This document shows, piece by piece, positions 5,109 through 5,377 of a DNA stretch of 5,377 nt. Source of the stretch: an uncultured Bacilli bacterium (GTDB lineage: Bacteria > Bacillota_I > Bacilli_A > RF39 > UBA660); the NCBI GenBank assembly GCA_934177995.1, contig CAKPPW010000044.1, forward strand, positions 1-5,377, read 5' to 3'. Positions within the stretch are counted from its first letter, which is position 1. Each line of letters starts with the position of its first letter. A program made the position numbers and the translations under genes. The notes below the pieces were generated by a model that was not told the DNA's origin, did no database searches, and was given only the letters and a program-made list of their open reading frames with translations.

Positions 5109-5377
5109 TTAGCTAAGATGACAAATGGATTTAGTGAACTACCGTCACCTTTAGTTATCAGCATATTAGCTTTCAGGTTGATAACTGGACGGACCCTATT
5201 AGAACCGGTCACGCGATCCCACGGACGCAAGCTCCCTGATGACACCACAGACCAAACGTAAGCATGCGAGTCGCTAGAATAGAAGTAAGACGGAGAAAGC
5301 GTCCAGAAGTACTTTCCATTATATAGATAATAATTACTATTAGCATAACCTGACTTTCCACCCGCTAAGGCTACTTC
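5096..5377 (-). CDS. C-terminus of a DUF6273-like / C-type-lectin-like protein (cut by window edge), stop supplied by the IS
   Basis: The last 93 codons of a larger gene entering from the right edge. The layout is that of the C-terminal ligand-binding-type domain seen in secreted or pilin-like proteins of gut Firmicutes: NGKYFWTLSP (20-29), a serine/tyrosine-rich middle, the W42 and W53 positions, the framework VRPVINLKAN (62-71), then ITKGDGSSLNPFVI (74-87). That family reading is from memory of such proteins, not a search. Such domains often adopt the C-type-lectin/FGE fold used by DGR target proteins. The final residues KDSF come from the insertion sequence's terminal repeat, so the native tail has been replaced, but the domain itself appears whole. 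Base composition changes sharply within the fragment: 5191-5300 is 54% G+C while 5311-5350 is AT-rich like the host. Function and signal sequence lie outside the window. Confidence 0.75.
   Translation of the reverse strand, partial: EVALAGGKSGYANSNYYLYNGKYFWTLSPSYFYSSDSHAYVWSVVSSGSLRPWDRVTGSNRVRPVINLKANMLITKGDGSSLNPFVILAKDSF
5109..5116. repeat. Imperfect flanking repeat (possible degenerate target-site duplication)
   Basis: TTAGCTAA directly outside the right end compares with TTACCTAC (3580-3587) directly outside the left end, 6/8 identical. With one base on each side the right copy forms the perfect palindrome CTTAGCTAAG (5108-5117). Either an old 8-bp duplication with two changes or chance. 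Confidence 0.35.
5153..5186. repeat. 8-bp inverted repeat just 3' of the candidate variable region
   Basis: AGTTATCA (5153-5160) and TGATAACT (5179-5186), perfect, 18-nt spacer. On the coding (minus) strand it spans the codons for VINLKANMLIT. Some DGRs need a hairpin or cruciform just downstream of the variable region; the spacer here is longer than the known small loops, so the link is tentative. Confidence 0.4.
5174..5305 (-). other. Candidate DGR variable region
   Basis: On the coding strand it runs from W25 to L68 of the fragment. Between the conserved flanks, residues 30-61 have 20 of 32 codons ending in C or T, including the tracts TCT TAC TTC TAT TCT AGC GAC and ACC GGT TCT AAT. These are the codons reachable from AAC/AAT when adenines are randomised at positions 1 and 2. 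G+C is 59 of 110 over 5191-5300, against 30 of 120 in the transposase at 4201-4320. Codons rare in such hosts (CCG, TCG, CGC, CGT, GGG, ACC) are concentrated here. The template repeat and reverse transcriptase would have to be elsewhere in the genome. Confidence 0.5.

Noticed and set aside
5109..5377. Assembly chimera or foreign DNA as the cause of the high G+C at the right end
   Set aside because: The frame is continuous from the AT-rich flank (5311-5350) through the island to AT-rich codons after it, so composition rises and falls within one domain. That fits local mutagenesis better than a junction, though a read-level check would settle it.
1..5377. CRISPR array, tRNA, rRNA, riboswitch or phage module
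   Set aside because: No regularly spaced repeats, no tRNA-like or rRNA sequence, and no long structured leader upstream of any gene were seen.

Overview
The window comes from a low-GC, Gram-positive-type bacterium. Coding DNA is strongly AT-rich (hand count over 4201-4320: 30 G/C in 120 bases), Shine-Dalgarno (SD) sites are strong (AGGAGG, GGGAGGT), promoters are TTGACA-type, and tryptophan is encoded by TGG. The gene set (topA, rnhB, yqeY, a YqgX-like metallo-hydrolase) fits Firmicutes or a related gut lineage (Erysipelotrichia or RF39-like Bacilli). That placement is inference; there is no rRNA or other phylogenetic marker here.

Positions 1-3489 hold a compact minus-strand cluster. Read in transcription order it runs: a sigma-A-like promoter (3460-3489), an MBL-fold hydrolase (2906-3433), a small membrane protein (2548-2862), a membrane-anchored protein of unknown function (1915-2544), yqeY (1473-1910), rnhB (819-1427) and the N-terminal third of topA (1-752, cut by the window edge). 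The middle genes are 3-4 bp apart. A hairpin separates yqeY from rnhB, and topA has its own promoter.

Positions 3588-5108 are a complete 1521-bp insertion sequence. It has a perfect 18-bp terminal inverted repeat, its own extended -10 promoter, one intact IS4-like DDE transposase (3727-4917), and terminators near both ends.

Positions 5096-5377 (minus strand, cut by the right edge) are the C-terminus of a protein ending in a DUF6273-like / C-type-lectin-like domain. The element sits exactly at the 3' end of this gene and supplies its present stop codon. The gene's probable original tail (3558-3587) and terminator (3514-3552) lie on the far side of the element.

The most interesting signal is inside that C-terminal domain. 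About 110 bp are 54% G+C in a genome near 25-30%, with a run of codons of the form NNC/NNT between conserved framework residues. This is what the variable region of a diversity-generating retroelement (DGR) looks like after adenine-directed mutagenesis of AAC/AAT codons. No template repeat or reverse transcriptase lies in the window, so this is a well-motivated hypothesis rather than a demonstration.
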